This document shows, in pieces, positions 21,368-31,176 of a stretch of 64,000 bases of DNA. This DNA is from Halomonas sp. TA22. GTDB lineage: Bacteria; Pseudomonadota; Gammaproteobacteria; Pseudomonadales; Halomonadaceae. Under the pieces are notes generated by a model. It was given only the letters and a program-made list of their open reading frames with translations, was not told the DNA's origin and did not search any database. The stretch lies in assembly GCF_013009075.1 (NCBI RefSeq), contig NZ_CP053108.1, forward strand, positions 3,366,517 through 3,430,516, read 5' to 3'. The translations under genes and the position numbers were made by a program. The stretch's first letter is position 1. Every line of letters begins with the position of its first letter.

Positions 21368-21685
21368 ATGGCTCGGGATAGGCTCTTCCCTTCATTGCTC
21401 GGCAGTCAGCGCCGCTTTCGGCTGAAACTGCTGCTCGTGACGCTACTGGTGCTGGCGACCCTGGCCAGTGCGATGGCGGTCATTACCTCGAGCCATCTGA
21501 CTCGGGTTCAGTACGCTCGCCTGCAGCAGCTGGAGCGTGAACAGAATCAGTTGCAGACCGAGTGGGGGCAACTGCTGCTCGAGGAGAGTGCCTGGTCGTC
21601 GCCGGCTCGCATCGAGCGGCTGGCCATCGAAAGGCTCGAGATGCGCGTGCCGGATGTCAATGAAGTGGAGGTCATACGGCCATGA
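21368..21685 (+). CDS. ftsL: Cell division protein FtsL
   Basis: A 105-residue bitopic protein: short cytoplasmic N-terminus, transmembrane helix (about residues 18-40) and a periplasmic coiled coil starting 'LTRVQYARLQQLEREQNQL'. FtsL forms the FtsQLB complex that activates FtsWI. The sequence is weakly conserved, so identification rests on topology, length and position between rsmH and ftsI. GAGGAGAGGTC precedes the ATG, and the stop overlaps ftsI. Confidence 0.93.
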   Translation: MARDRLFPSLLGSQRRFRLKLLLVTLLVLATLASAMAVITSSHLTRVQYARLQQLEREQNQLQTEWGQLLLEESAWSSPARIERLAIERLEMRVPDVNEVEVIRP

Positions 21686-23394
21686 GAGCCGATGCTCGCG
21701 ATGCAGTGACGCCGCGCCGCCCCCCGCCGATCGAGCCGCTTGGCAAGGGACGCTACCTATTGATCGTGGTGCTGGTGTTGATTGGTCTGGGAGCGCTGTC
21801 GCTGCGCATCGTCAACCTGCACGTCATCGATCGCCCCTTCCTGCAGGGGCAGGGAGATGCACGAACCCTGCGTGTCGAGGCGATCGGCGCGCACCGCGGC
21901 ATGATCACCGACCGTAATGGCGAGCCACTGGCGATCTCGACGCCGGTGGTCAGCCTCTGGGCCAACCCCCAGGAGTTGCCGGAGGACAATATCCAGCGCC
22001 TGATGCTGGCACAGGCGCTGCGCTTCGATCTCGATGATTTCAATGAGCGCATCGAACGCTTCTCGGCGCGCGAGTTCATGTATCTGCGCCGCCAGTTGAC
22101 CCCGGAAGCGGCCCAGCGGGTGCTCGATCTGCGCCTGGCGGGGGTCTATGCCCAGAACGAATATCGACGCTACTATCCCTCGGGCGAGGTGACGGCCCAG
22201 CTACTTGGAGTCACCAACGTCGACGATATCGGACAGGAGGGGCTCGAACTTGCCTATCAGCCCTACCTGGCCGGAGAGCCTGGCCAGCGACGGGTGCTCA
22301 AGGATCGCCGTGGGCGTCTGGTGCGTGATCTGCACATGCTGCGCGAGGCACGTCCCGGTGGGGATCTGACTCTGGCGATCGATCAGCGCCTGCAGTACAT
22401 GGCCTATCGCGAACTCAAGTCCGCCGTGGCCGAGCATGGCGCCGATGGCGGTAGCCTGGTGATGATGGATGCCCGTACCGGCGAGGTGCTGGCGATGGCC
22501 AATCAGCCCTCCTACAACCCCAACAACCGTGCCGGGCTCGATCCCCGCGGCCTGCGCAACCAGGCCATCGTCGATGTCTTCGAGCCGGGCTCGGTGATGA
22601 AGCCGCTGGCCATGGCAGCAGCGCTTGAGACGGGGCGCTATCACCCCGACACGGTGATCGACACCTCACCCGGCTGGATGCGCATCGACCGTTTCACCAT
22701 CCGTGATTTTCGCAACTATGGCCCACTCGACCTGGCTGAAATTCTGGAAAAGTCCTCCAATATTGGCATGTCGCGCATCGTGCTCGAACTCGATGAGACG
22801 CTGATCCCCGATAAGTACCGCTTGCTGGGTCTCGGACAGAGTTCCGAAACCGGCTTTCCCGGCGAGGCCGTCGGCAGTCTTCCTGCCCCGGTGCGTTGGT
22901 CGCGCAGTCAGCGGGCGGCGCTCTCCTATGGCTATGGCCTGTCGGTGTCGGCGCTCCAGCTGGCCAGTGCCTATACGGCGATCGCCAATCGCGGCGAGCG
23001 CTTGCAGCCTTCACTGCTCAAGCTCGACGAGGCGCCGCAGGGCATTCCCGCCATCGAGCCACGGGTCGCCTACGACCTGTTGCGCATTCTCGAGGAGTCG
23101 GTGCAACCTGGCGCGGGGGGACGCCGCGCCGGTGTCGCGGGATACCGGGTCGCCGGCAAGACCGGTACCGTGCGCAAGACCTCCAGCAGCGGCTATCAGG
23201 AGGATGCCTACCGCAGCGTATTCGCCGGCATCGCGCCGGTGTCCGATCCACGTATCGTGACGGTAGTGATGATCGATCATCCGCGTGGCGGTGATTATTA
23301 CGGCGGCGCCGTGGCGGCGCCAGTCTTCTCGAGGGTGACGGGCAACGCCCTGCGTCTGCTGGACGTGCCGCCGGATCAACAGGTCATTCGATGA
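21682..23394 (+). CDS. ftsI: FtsI (PBP3), septal peptidoglycan transpeptidase
   Basis: A 570-residue class B penicillin-binding protein. One N-terminal membrane helix (about residues 29-50), a PBP dimer domain and a C-terminal transpeptidase domain are seen. The active-site triads are 'PGSVMKPL' (Ser near 304), 'SSN' (near 357) and 'KTGT' (near 492). It crosslinks septal peptidoglycan with FtsW and is the target of aztreonam-type beta-lactams. It overlaps ftsL and murE reading frames by four bases. Confidence 0.98.
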   Translation: MRADARDAVTPRRPPPIEPLGKGRYLLIVVLVLIGLGALSLRIVNLHVIDRPFLQGQGDARTLRVEAIGAHRGMITDRNGEPLAISTPVVSLWANPQELPEDNIQRLMLAQALRFDLDDFNERIERFSAREFMYLRRQLTPEAAQRVLDLRLAGVYAQNEYRRYYPSGEVTAQLLGVTNVDDIGQEGLELAYQPYLAGEPGQRRVLKDRRGRLVRDLHMLREARPGGDLTLAIDQRLQYMAYRELKSAVAEHGADGGSLVMMDARTGEVLAMANQPSYNPNNRAGLDPRGLRNQAIVDVFEPGSVMKPLAMAAALETGRYHPDTVIDTSPGWMRIDRFTIRDFRNYGPLDLAEILEKSSNIGMSRIVLELDETLIPDKYRLLGLGQSSETGFPGEAVGSLPAPVRWSRSQRAALSYGYGLSVSALQLASAYTAIANRGERLQPSLLKLDEAPQGIPAIEPRVAYDLLRILEESVQPGAGGRRAGVAGYRVAGKTGTVRKTSSSGYQEDAYRSVFAGIAPVSDPRIVTVVMIDHPRGGDYYGGAVAAPVFSRVTGNALRLLDVPPDQQVIR

Positions 23395-23447
23395 GCATAT
23401 TCGCATTCACTGCAGGCAATGTCTGTCGCGTGATAGAAGGGGAGTCC

Positions 23448-24995
23448 ATGCGGGTTAGCAGACAGCATCTGATCGATAGCTTGGCGAGACGTTGGCCAGA
23501 TGCGGTTGCCGAACTGGCCCAGTTGGCACCGAAGAGGCTGCAAGAGCGTGTGCGGCTGACGCTGGACAGCCGTGACGTGACCCAGGGCGACGTCTTCATC
23601 GCACTGCCCGGCGTGGCGGTGGATGGGCGCGACTATATCGATGGCGCGCTTGGCGGCGGGGCGGGCCTGGTACTGTGTCATGCCGATCCTGGCGCGGAGT
23701 CGAGTGGCGGCGGCGCGGAACGGCTGGCGGTGCTGGCCCTGCCAGGATTGCGCGAGCAGCTCGGCGATCTGGCGCGGGAGCTGTTCGGTGTGCCCGATGA
23801 TCTTGAGCTGATAGGGGTGACCGGAACCAATGGCAAGAGCTCCGTGACCCACTACATCGCTGCGCTCAGTGAAGCGCTCGGCACCCCCTGCGGGCTGGTC
23901 GGAACGCTTGGCGTCGGGAGGCTCGGTGCGGGGGAGCTTGTCGATATTGGCCAGACTACCCCCGGGGCGATGGCGCTGCAGGCGCAACTGGCCGCCCTGT
24001 CCGGTCAGGGGGTGAAGCGCGTGGCAATGGAGGTCTCCTCCCACGCCTTGGAGCAGCACCGTCTGGATGGATGTCGCATGCATGCCGCGGTGTTCACCAA
24101 CCTGAGTCGCGATCATCTCGATTATCATCCGAGCATGGCGGCCTATGCGGCAGCCAAGGCGCGGCTGTTCAAGCGCGACGAACTGGCCCTTGCCGTGGTC
24201 AATGCCGATGATGCGTTGGCACGCCTGATGCTGGCCGGGCTGACCAAGGGGGTGAGAGTGCTGGCGTGTGGTGAGCAGGAGGCCACGACGCTGCGGGTGG
24301 TCGAGTGGCAGCCCCACGCCGCGGGGCAGCGTGCCCTGATTGCCACCCCCCAAGGCGAGCGAGTGTTCGAGCTTACCTTGATGGGACGCTTCAATCTCGA
24401 CAATGTTCTGCTGGCGATCGCGACCCTGTATGGCCTCGGGGAGGGGCTCGATACGCTGTTCGATGCCGCCATGCACCTCGCTGCGGTACCGGGACGCATG
24501 CAGCTCATCAAACGTCCCGGCATGCCCAGTGTGGTGATCGATTACGCCCATACGCCGGATGCGCTGAGCAATGCCATTACCGCCCTCAAGTCGCACCTGG
24601 GTGAGACCGGCACGCTGTGGTGCGTGGTGGGGTGTGGCGGCGATCGCGACCGCGGCAAGCGCCCACTGATGGCAGCCGCCGCGGAGGCCGGCGCGGGACG
24701 GGTGGTGATCACCGATGACAACCCCAGGAGCGAAGAGGCCGCCGAGATTCGCCGGCAGATGCTGGCAGGCCTTGCCCGGCCCACTGACGAACGGGTCTGG
24801 AACGTCGCTGGTCGCGCCGAGGCGATCGCTCGTACCATTGCGGCGGCCGAACCTGGCGACATCGTCTTGATCGCCGGCAAGGGGCATGAATCCTATCAGG
24901 AGATTGCCGGCATCAAGCACCCCTTCTCCGATGTCGCCGAGGCCGAGGCAGCACTGGCGCTCAGGGCCTTGCATGCTAAGGGAGCCTCGTCATGA
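23448..24995 (+). CDS. murE: UDP-MurNAc-tripeptide synthetase (meso-DAP adding)
   Basis: A 515-residue Mur ligase that adds meso-diaminopimelate to UDP-MurNAc-Ala-Glu. The ATP loop is 'TGTNGKSSVTH' (about residue 125), and the DAP-specific 'DNPRSE' motif (about 424) shows the amino acid added is DAP, not Lys. ATG 23391 overlaps the ftsI stop, but ATG 23448 has AAGGGGAG seven bases upstream and begins where homologues begin, so it is preferred; the other would add 19 residues. Confidence 0.95.
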   Translation: MRVSRQHLIDSLARRWPDAVAELAQLAPKRLQERVRLTLDSRDVTQGDVFIALPGVAVDGRDYIDGALGGGAGLVLCHADPGAESSGGGAERLAVLALPGLREQLGDLARELFGVPDDLELIGVTGTNGKSSVTHYIAALSEALGTPCGLVGTLGVGRLGAGELVDIGQTTPGAMALQAQLAALSGQGVKRVAMEVSSHALEQHRLDGCRMHAAVFTNLSRDHLDYHPSMAAYAAAKARLFKRDELALAVVNADDALARLMLAGLTKGVRVLACGEQEATTLRVVEWQPHAAGQRALIATPQGERVFELTLMGRFNLDNVLLAIATLYGLGEGLDTLFDAAMHLAAVPGRMQLIKRPGMPSVVIDYAHTPDALSNAITALKSHLGETGTLWCVVGCGGDRDRGKRPLMAAAAEAGAGRVVITDDNPRSEEAAEIRRQMLAGLARPTDERVWNVAGRAEAIARTIAAAEPGDIVLIAGKGHESYQEIAGIKHPFSDVAEAEAALALRALHAKGASS

Positions 24996-26377
24996 GTCGC
25001 TGCGGCCTGGAAACCCTGGCGGCGCTGGCCGATACGCTGGGGGCCGAGACGTGTGTGAAGAGCGACGAAGCCAGCGAGCAGCGGGTGGGTGCGATTGTCA
25101 CCGACACGCGCAAGCTCGCCTCGGGTGACGTCCTGGTTGCCCTGGTCGGCGAACGTTTCGATGCGCACGACTTCATTGCCGAGGCACGCAAGGCAGGTGC
25201 TCTGGCCGCGGTGGTGTCGCGCCGCGTAGAAGATCCTCTGCCTCAGCTCGTGGTCGCCGATACCCGGCTGGCGCTGGGCCTGCTGGCACAGGCCAGGCGG
25301 CGTGCCTGGAGTGGACGTGTAGTAGCCGTCACCGGCAACAGTGGCAAGACCACCGTCAAGGAGATGCTTGCCACGCTGCTGAATCAGCGTGGCGACACGC
25401 TGGCTACCCATGGCAACCTCAACAACGATATCGGCGCCCCGCTCACGCTGCTGGCGCTTGAGCCGCGTCATTGCCAGGCCGTGATCGAGCTTGGCGCCAA
25501 CCACCTTGGCGAGATCGCCTGGACGACTGCCTTGGCGATGCCCAATGTGGCGGTGATCACCAACGTGACGGGAGCGCATGTCGGGGAGTTCGGCGGCATG
25601 GGGCAGATTGCCCAGGCCAAGGCCGAAATTCTTGCCGGCCTCTCAAGCGATGGTGTCGCCGTGCTCAATCGCGACGATGCCTTCTTTCCGGTGTGGCGGC
25701 GGCTGGCGATGGCGCGCGAGGTGCTCGATTTCAGTATTGGCGATCCGCGTGCGCGTCTGAGCGCGCAGGCGCTGGTGTGTGATGGGCAGGGGCGCTATGC
25801 TTTCACGCTGTCGCTCGATGGGCAGGAGCTTGGGCGCGTGCAACTGGCGCTGCTGGGTCGCCACAACGTGGCCAATGCATTGGCGGCGGCGGCGGCTGGA
25901 ATCGCCATGGGACTCGACGGCTCCCTGGTGATGAGCGGACTTGAAGCGGTACGGCCCATGCCAGGGCGCATGGCCATCGTGCCGGGAATTCGTGCGACAC
26001 GATTGATCGACGATACCTATAATGCCAACCCCGGCGCGGTAAAGGCGGCGATCGACCTGCTGGCCGACCTGCCGGCACCTCGTTGGTGCCTGCTGGGCGC
26101 CATGGCGGAGTTGGGCGAAGCGACCGAGCGGCTGCATGCCGATGTCGGCCACTACGCACGGGAACGAGGGATCGACTTTCTCGGCACCACGGGGTCGCTT
26201 GCCAAGGCGGCTTCCCATGCCTTCGGGGAAGGCGGGTGTCATTTCGACGACTGGGAGGCGCTGGTGCGCCATGCCCATAACCATCTGCCGTCAGGGGCCA
26301 GCGTGCTGGTCAAGGGCTCGCGCAGTGCCGGGATGGAACGAATCATCGCCGCACTGGGCGCCGATGTATCAAGGTGA
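24992..26377 (+). CDS. murF: UDP-MurNAc-pentapeptide synthetase
   Basis: A 461-residue MurF ligase that adds D-Ala-D-Ala to the UDP-MurNAc tripeptide, completing the cytoplasmic precursor. The ATP loop is 'VTGNSGKTTVKEM' (about residue 111); 'LIDDTYNANPGAVKAAID' (about 333-350) and 'LGAMAELG' are family blocks. The start overlaps the murE stop. Confidence 0.97.
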   Translation: MSRCGLETLAALADTLGAETCVKSDEASEQRVGAIVTDTRKLASGDVLVALVGERFDAHDFIAEARKAGALAAVVSRRVEDPLPQLVVADTRLALGLLAQARRRAWSGRVVAVTGNSGKTTVKEMLATLLNQRGDTLATHGNLNNDIGAPLTLLALEPRHCQAVIELGANHLGEIAWTTALAMPNVAVITNVTGAHVGEFGGMGQIAQAKAEILAGLSSDGVAVLNRDDAFFPVWRRLAMAREVLDFSIGDPRARLSAQALVCDGQGRYAFTLSLDGQELGRVQLALLGRHNVANALAAAAAGIAMGLDGSLVMSGLEAVRPMPGRMAIVPGIRATRLIDDTYNANPGAVKAAIDLLADLPAPRWCLLGAMAELGEATERLHADVGHYARERGIDFLGTTGSLAKAASHAFGEGGCHFDDWEALVRHAHNHLPSGASVLVKGSRSAGMERIIAALGADVSR

Positions 26378-26386
26378 ACGCGACAC

Positions 26387-27469
26387 ATGCTGCTTTATCT
26401 GGCCAACTTTCTGGCGCAATTCCACAGCGCCTTCAATGTCTTCAACTACCTGACTCTGCGCATGATCCTGGGGACCCTGACGGCCCTACTGTTGTGCCTG
26501 CTGCTGGGACCGCTGATGATCCGCCATCTGGTGGAGCGTCAGATCGGCCAGGCGGTGCGCGACGACGGTCCGCAGTCGCACCTCTCCAAGGCGGGAACGC
26601 CGACCATGGGCGGTGCGATGATCCTGATGGCAATCGCCATCAGTACCCTGCTGTGGGGTGATCTTGCCAACCACTATGTTTGGATCGTGTTGACGGTCAC
26701 GCTGGGTTTCGGCGCGATTGGCTGGGTCGACGACTACCGCAAGGTGGTGGAGAAGAATCCGCGAGGCCTGCCGGCGCGCTGGAAATACCTCTGGCAGTCG
26801 GTGATCGGTCTGGCGGCCGCGATAGTGCTTTTCCTCACTGCGGCAGGGCCGGTCGAAACCAGCCTGATCGTGCCGCTGTTCAAGGATTTCGTGCTTCAGC
26901 TCGGCATCTTCTACATCGTCCTGACCTACCTGGTGATCGTTGGCAGCTCCAATGCCGTCAATCTCACCGATGGACTGGATGGGCTCGCCATCATGCCGAC
27001 CGTACTGGTGGCGATCGGTCTTGCCGTCTTCGCCTATGCCAGCGGCAACGCGGTCTTTGCCAACTATCTGCAGATACCCCACATCCCGGGCGCCGGCGAG
27101 CTGACGGTGTTCTGCGCCACCATCGCCGGTGCTGGGTTGGGCTTTCTATGGTTCAACACCTACCCGGCCCAGGTCTTCATGGGCGACGTGGGGGCGCTGG
27201 CGCTGGGTGCGGCGTTGGGTGTCGTGGCGGTGATCGTGCGCCAGGAGATCGTGCTGTTCATCATGGGCGGTATCTTCGTGATGGAGACGGTGTCGGTGAT
27301 CCTGCAGGTCGGCTCCTACAAGCTCACGGGGCGGCGCATCTTCCGCATGGCGCCGCTGCATCATCACTATGAGCTCAAGGGATGGCCGGAGCCCCGCGTC
27401 ATCGTGCGCTTCTGGATCATCACCGTGGTGCTGGTGCTGATGGGACTGGCCACCTTGAAGATTCGCTGA
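26387..27469 (+). CDS. mraY: Phospho-MurNAc-pentapeptide transferase
   Basis: A 360-residue polytopic enzyme with about ten transmembrane helices that attaches the UDP-MurNAc-pentapeptide to undecaprenyl phosphate, making lipid I. The catalytic aspartates are in 'GWVDDYRKV' (about residue 115) and '[13 protein letters not shown]' (about 192). The C-terminal '[15 protein letters not shown]' His loop, involved in the tunicamycin/muraymycin site, is present. It lies nine bases after murF. Confidence 0.98.
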   Translation: MLLYLANFLAQFHSAFNVFNYLTLRMILGTLTALLLCLLLGPLMIRHLVERQIGQAVRDDGPQSHLSKAGTPTMGGAMILMAIAISTLLWGDLANHYVWIVLTVTLGFGAIGWVDDYRKVVEKNPRGLPARWKYLWQSVIGLAAAIVLFLTAAGPVETSLIVPLFKDFVLQLGIFYIVLTYLVIVGSSNAVNLTDGLDGLAIMPTVLVAIGLAVFAYASGNAVFANYLQIPHIPGAGELTVFCATIAGAGLGFLWFNTYPAQVFMGDVGALALGAALGVVAVIVRQEIVLFIMGGIFVMETVSVILQVGSYKLTGRRIFRMAPLHHHYELKGWPEPRVIVRFWIITVVLVLMGLATLKIR

Positions 27470-27494
27470 GCATGTCTCGGTGGGGAGCGATTTG

Positions 27495-28886
27495 ATGGTC
27501 AAGGTGCCTCAAGGAATGACACTGGTAGTCGGCCTCGGCGTATCCGGGCGTGCCATCTGCCGGCACTTGGATCGTGAGGGCACTCCCTTCATGGTGGCCG
27601 ATACGCGACCGGCGCCGCCCGGTGTCGACGACTTCCGTGCGACGCATCCCGGTGTCGCGATCCATTGCGGCGCGCTGACCGAGCTCGATCTCGAGGCGGT
27701 GGAGGAGGTCGTCTTGAGCCCTGGGGTCGATCCCCGTACCCCCGGGCTCGAGTGCCTGACGGGTCGCGTGCGCGAGGCGACTGGCGAGCCAGTGCTGGTC
27801 GGTGAGATTGCACTGTTCGTGCGCCGCTGCCGCTCGCCGATTGCTGCCATTACCGGCTCCAACGCCAAGTCGACCGTGACCACGCTGCTCGGTGAGATGG
27901 CGCGCGCCGCCGGCCGTCGGGTGGCGGTAGGCGGCAACCTGGGCACGCCGGCGCTGGATCTGCTGCATGATGAGCCGGACGCTGACTTCTATGTGCTTGA
28001 GCTATCGAGCTTCCAGCTCGAGATGACGCCGCGGCTAGGGGCCGAGACGGTGGCCTTTCTCAACCTGTGCGAGGACCATCTCGATCGCCACGGCGACATG
28101 CAGGGCTATCGGCTTGCCAAGCAGGGTATTTTTCGCGGCGCTCACCACGCCGTGGTCAATGCCGACGACCCCCTGAGCTGGCCACTAGAACCGATGAAAC
28201 GCGTCGAGTGCTTTACCTGTCATTCGCCCGAAGAGGGGGAGTGGGGGGTCGGGCTCAATGAAGCTGGCGGTAGTGCAGCTCCCTGGCTGCTGCATGGCCA
28301 GATACCGCTGCTGCCTTGTGCCGAAGTGAAGCTCAAGGGGCGTCACAATCAGGCTAACGCCTTGGCCGCTCTTGCCATGGGGCATCGCCTGGAGTTGCCT
28401 ATGGCAGCGATGCTTGACGTACTCAGGCGCTTTCCCGGCTTGCCGCACCGTGGTGAGCTGATTGCCGAGATCGATGGCGTCGACTGGATCAACGACTCGA
28501 AGGGCACCAATGTGGGCGCTACCTTGGCGGCCATCGTCGGGCTCGGTCCCACTCTTTCCGGCAAGCTGGTACTGCTCGCCGGTGGGATGGGCAAGGGGGC
28601 GGATTTCACGCCACTGGCAGCGCCGCTTGCCGAGCATGCGAGGGCCGTACTGACCTTCGGGGTGGATGGCGAGCGTCTGGCGCGCGCTCTACGTGGGAGG
28701 GTGAGCGTCCATGAGGTCGAGGATATGATGTCGGCCATGGCGCAGGCGAAGACTCTTGCCGAACCGGGCGACTGTGTGCTGCTGTCGCCGGCCTGTGCCA
28801 GTCTCGATCAATTTTCCAGCTACCAGGAGCGCGGCGAAGTATTCCGTCGCTGGGTTCAGCAACAGCAGGGCCGGGAGAGGGCATGA
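27495..28886 (+). CDS. murD: UDP-MurNAc-L-Ala-D-Glu ligase
   Basis: A 463-residue ligase adding D-glutamate to UDP-MurNAc-L-Ala. An N-terminal Rossmann-like UDP domain ('VVGLGVSGRAICRHL') precedes the P-loop 'TGSNAKSTVTTLL' (Ala in place of the enteric Gly, as in pseudomonads), then 'WINDSKGTNVGAT'. GGGGAG seven bases before ATG 27495 outweighs the in-frame GTG 27480. Its stop overlaps ftsW by four bases. Confidence 0.97.
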   Translation: MVKVPQGMTLVVGLGVSGRAICRHLDREGTPFMVADTRPAPPGVDDFRATHPGVAIHCGALTELDLEAVEEVVLSPGVDPRTPGLECLTGRVREATGEPVLVGEIALFVRRCRSPIAAITGSNAKSTVTTLLGEMARAAGRRVAVGGNLGTPALDLLHDEPDADFYVLELSSFQLEMTPRLGAETVAFLNLCEDHLDRHGDMQGYRLAKQGIFRGAHHAVVNADDPLSWPLEPMKRVECFTCHSPEEGEWGVGLNEAGGSAAPWLLHGQIPLLPCAEVKLKGRHNQANALAALAMGHRLELPMAAMLDVLRRFPGLPHRGELIAEIDGVDWINDSKGTNVGATLAAIVGLGPTLSGKLVLLAGGMGKGADFTPLAAPLAEHARAVLTFGVDGERLARALRGRVSVHEVEDMMSAMAQAKTLAEPGDCVLLSPACASLDQFSSYQERGEVFRRWVQQQQGRERA

Positions 28887-30091
28887 AACTTCAACGCTGG
28901 CGTGAGCGCCTGTCCACTGCGGATCAGCCTTTCGATGGCTGGTTGCTGCTGGCGGCGCTGACGCTGTTGCTGGTGGGATGGGTGATGGTGACCTCGGCTT
29001 CCACCGAGGTGGCCTCCGGCCTTACCGGAAACCCCTACTATTTCAGTATCCGCCACGGCATCTTCGTGATCATGGCACTTATCATTGGTGCGCTGGTGAC
29101 GCGTGTCCCGCTGTTGTGGTGGAAGGTCAATGGCCCCTTGTTACTGCTGGTCGGCATCGTACTGCTGATTCTGGTGCTATTGGTGGGTCGCGAAATCAAT
29201 GGCAGTCGTCGCTGGCTGTCGGTTCCTGGCATCCCGTTCAATCTGCAGGCATCGGAAGTTGCCAAGTTGTGTCTCATTGCCTACATGGCCGGCTATCTTG
29301 AGCGCTTCCTGCCCCAGGTGCGCCGCGAGTGGGGCGCGTTCGTGCGCCCATTGCTGGTGATGGCGGTCATCGCTTTCCTGCTGATTCTCGAGCCGGACTA
29401 TGGCGCCGTGGTGGTGATGACCGGCTGTGTGATGGGCATGCTGCTGTTGGCAGGCGCACCGCTGTGGCGCTTCGGTCTGATGTTGATTGGGGTGGTGGCG
29501 CTGGGGTTTTATGTAGCGATCGCCGAACCCTACCGGCTCGCGCGCCTGACCAGCTTTGCCGATCCCTGGGCGGATCAGTTCGCCAGCGGCTATCAGCTGA
29601 CCCAGGCGCTGATCGCCTATGGCCGGGGACACTGGCTGGGGCTGGGGCTTGGCAACAGCGTCCAGAAACTCTTCTACCTGCCGGAGGCACATACCGATTT
29701 CGTCTTTGCGGTACTGGCCGAGGAGCTTGGCATGTTTGGGGCAATCGCTGTCATTGGCCTGTTCGCGCTGCTCGTGTGTCGGGCGCTTGCCGTGGGGCGT
29801 CGCGCAGAGCTGGCAAAGCAGCCCTTCGCCGCTTATCTCAGCTATGGCATTGCCCTGATCATCGGCTCGCAAGCCTTCATCAACATAGCGGTAAGTACCG
29901 GCATGCTACCCACCAAGGGGTTGACGCTGCCGCTGTTGAGCTACGGTGGTTCGAGCTTGGTGGTGAGTGCGATCATGGTTGCCATGCTGTTGCGAGCCGA
30001 TGTCGAGACGCGCCAGGCGCTGCGCCGCTCGCGCCCCACCGCACCACGTGCGACGCCGGGCCCCGCCGTGTTCCCGACAGGAGGTCGATAG
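28883..30091 (+). CDS. ftsW: FtsW, septal peptidoglycan polymerase
   Basis: A 402-residue SEDS-family glycosyltransferase with about ten transmembrane helices. Family blocks include 'NGSRRWLSVPGIPFNLQASE' (about residues 105-124), 'GYQLTQALIAYGRGHWLGLGLG' and the C-terminal 'LPLLSYGGSSLVV'. The periplasmic Asp-containing loop 'LPEAHTDFVFAVLAEELG' is the SEDS active-site region. It works with FtsI to build septal glycan. The stop shares a base with the murG start. Confidence 0.97.
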   Translation: MKLQRWRERLSTADQPFDGWLLLAALTLLLVGWVMVTSASTEVASGLTGNPYYFSIRHGIFVIMALIIGALVTRVPLLWWKVNGPLLLLVGIVLLILVLLVGREINGSRRWLSVPGIPFNLQASEVAKLCLIAYMAGYLERFLPQVRREWGAFVRPLLVMAVIAFLLILEPDYGAVVVMTGCVMGMLLLAGAPLWRFGLMLIGVVALGFYVAIAEPYRLARLTSFADPWADQFASGYQLTQALIAYGRGHWLGLGLGNSVQKLFYLPEAHTDFVFAVLAEELGMFGAIAVIGLFALLVCRALAVGRRAELAKQPFAAYLSYGIALIIGSQAFINIAVSTGMLPTKGLTLPLLSYGGSSLVVSAIMVAMLLRADVETRQALRRSRPTAPRATPGPAVFPTGGR

Positions 30092-31176
30092 TGAATCGAG
30101 TGCAGGGGCGGCGCGTCCTGATCATGGCGGGTGGCACGGGGGGGCATGTCATCCCGGCGCTCTCCCTTGCCAAGGGGCTCGCCGAGCAGGGAGTCGAGGT
30201 GCAGTGGCTGGGCAGTCCCAGGGGGATCGAGAATCGTCTGGTACCCCAGGTCAACATTACGCTGCACTGCATCGACATCGCCGGTCTGCGCGGTAACGGA
30301 GCGTCGGGTTGGCTGATGGCGCCAATTCGGTTGGCACGTGCCATATGGCAGGCCCGGCAGGTGATCAAGCGCGTCGATCCGCAGCTGGTGGTGGGGCTAG
30401 GTGGCTTTGCCAGTGGCCCCGGTGGGCTTGCGGCCTGGATGATGCGTCGTCCGCTGGTCATCCACGAGCAGAATGCCGTGGCGGGTCTGACCAATAGAGC
30501 ACTGTCGCGGCTGGCCAGGCGAGTCTATGCCGCTTTTCCGCAAGCCTTCGGTGAGCGAGCCGAAGTGGTGGGCAACCCGGTGCGCGATGAGATAGCCGTG
30601 CTGGGCGAAACACCGCGTCGTGCCGAGCAGATGCAGGAACGTCGCCTGCGGCTGCTGGTGGTGGGTGGTTCGCTCGGTGCCAAGGCACTCAACGATACCC
30701 TGCCGCTCGCCCTGGCTCGGCTCGATGTCGCGCTCCGCCCGGAGGTGAGGCACCAGGCGGGGCGCGACAAGGAGCAGGTGACGCTGGCGCTTTATCAAGC
30801 TCAGGGAGTGGAGGCCGAGGTGAGCGCCTTCATCGATGACATGGCCAGTGCCTTCGATTGGGCCGACCTGGTCGTGTGTCGTGCTGGAGCGCTGACCGTC
30901 GCCGAGCTTGCCGCGGCCGCCAAGCCGTCGCTGCTGGTCCCCTTTCCACATGCGGTGGACGATCACCAGACCGCCAACGCCCAGGCACTGGTCGAGGCCG
31001 GCGCGGCGCGCCTGATGCCCCAGCCAACGATGACCGACGAGACGCTCGCCAACTGCCTGATTGAGATACTGAACCCCGATACCCTTGCCGCCATGGCGAG
31101 CCGTGCCCGGGCCGATGCCCAGTTGGATACGGTCGCCCGCCTGGTGGCCGGCTGCATGGAGACAGGTTTTGAGTGA
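30091..31176 (+). CDS. murG: MurG, lipid II synthase
   Basis: A 361-residue GT28 glycosyltransferase adding GlcNAc to lipid I on the cytoplasmic face. The N-terminal loop is '[19 protein letters not shown]' and the C-terminal UDP-GlcNAc site is '[16 protein letters not shown]...[14 protein letters not shown]'. GTG 30091 with an ideal AGGAGGT upstream is the start; the frame remains open far upstream (29329) as an antisense-free shadow of ftsW and should not be used. Confidence 0.97.
   Translation: MNRVQGRRVLIMAGGTGGHVIPALSLAKGLAEQGVEVQWLGSPRGIENRLVPQVNITLHCIDIAGLRGNGASGWLMAPIRLARAIWQARQVIKRVDPQLVVGLGGFASGPGGLAAWMMRRPLVIHEQNAVAGLTNRALSRLARRVYAAFPQAFGERAEVVGNPVRDEIAVLGETPRRAEQMQERRLRLLVVGGSLGAKALNDTLPLALARLDVALRPEVRHQAGRDKEQVTLALYQAQGVEAEVSAFIDDMASAFDWADLVVCRAGALTVAELAAAAKPSLLVPFPHAVDDHQTANAQALVEAGAARLMPQPTMTDETLANCLIEILNPDTLAAMASRARADAQLDTVARLVAGCMETGFE

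Noticed and set aside
23376-24974. A 532-codon open frame on the minus strand across murE
   Set aside because: It mirrors the codon structure of murE, has no recognisable motif, and is a high-GC shadow frame.
29329-30090. Open frame extending murG far upstream
   Set aside because: It overlaps ftsW in another frame; the AGGAGGT and GTG at 30091 and MurG homology define the true start.
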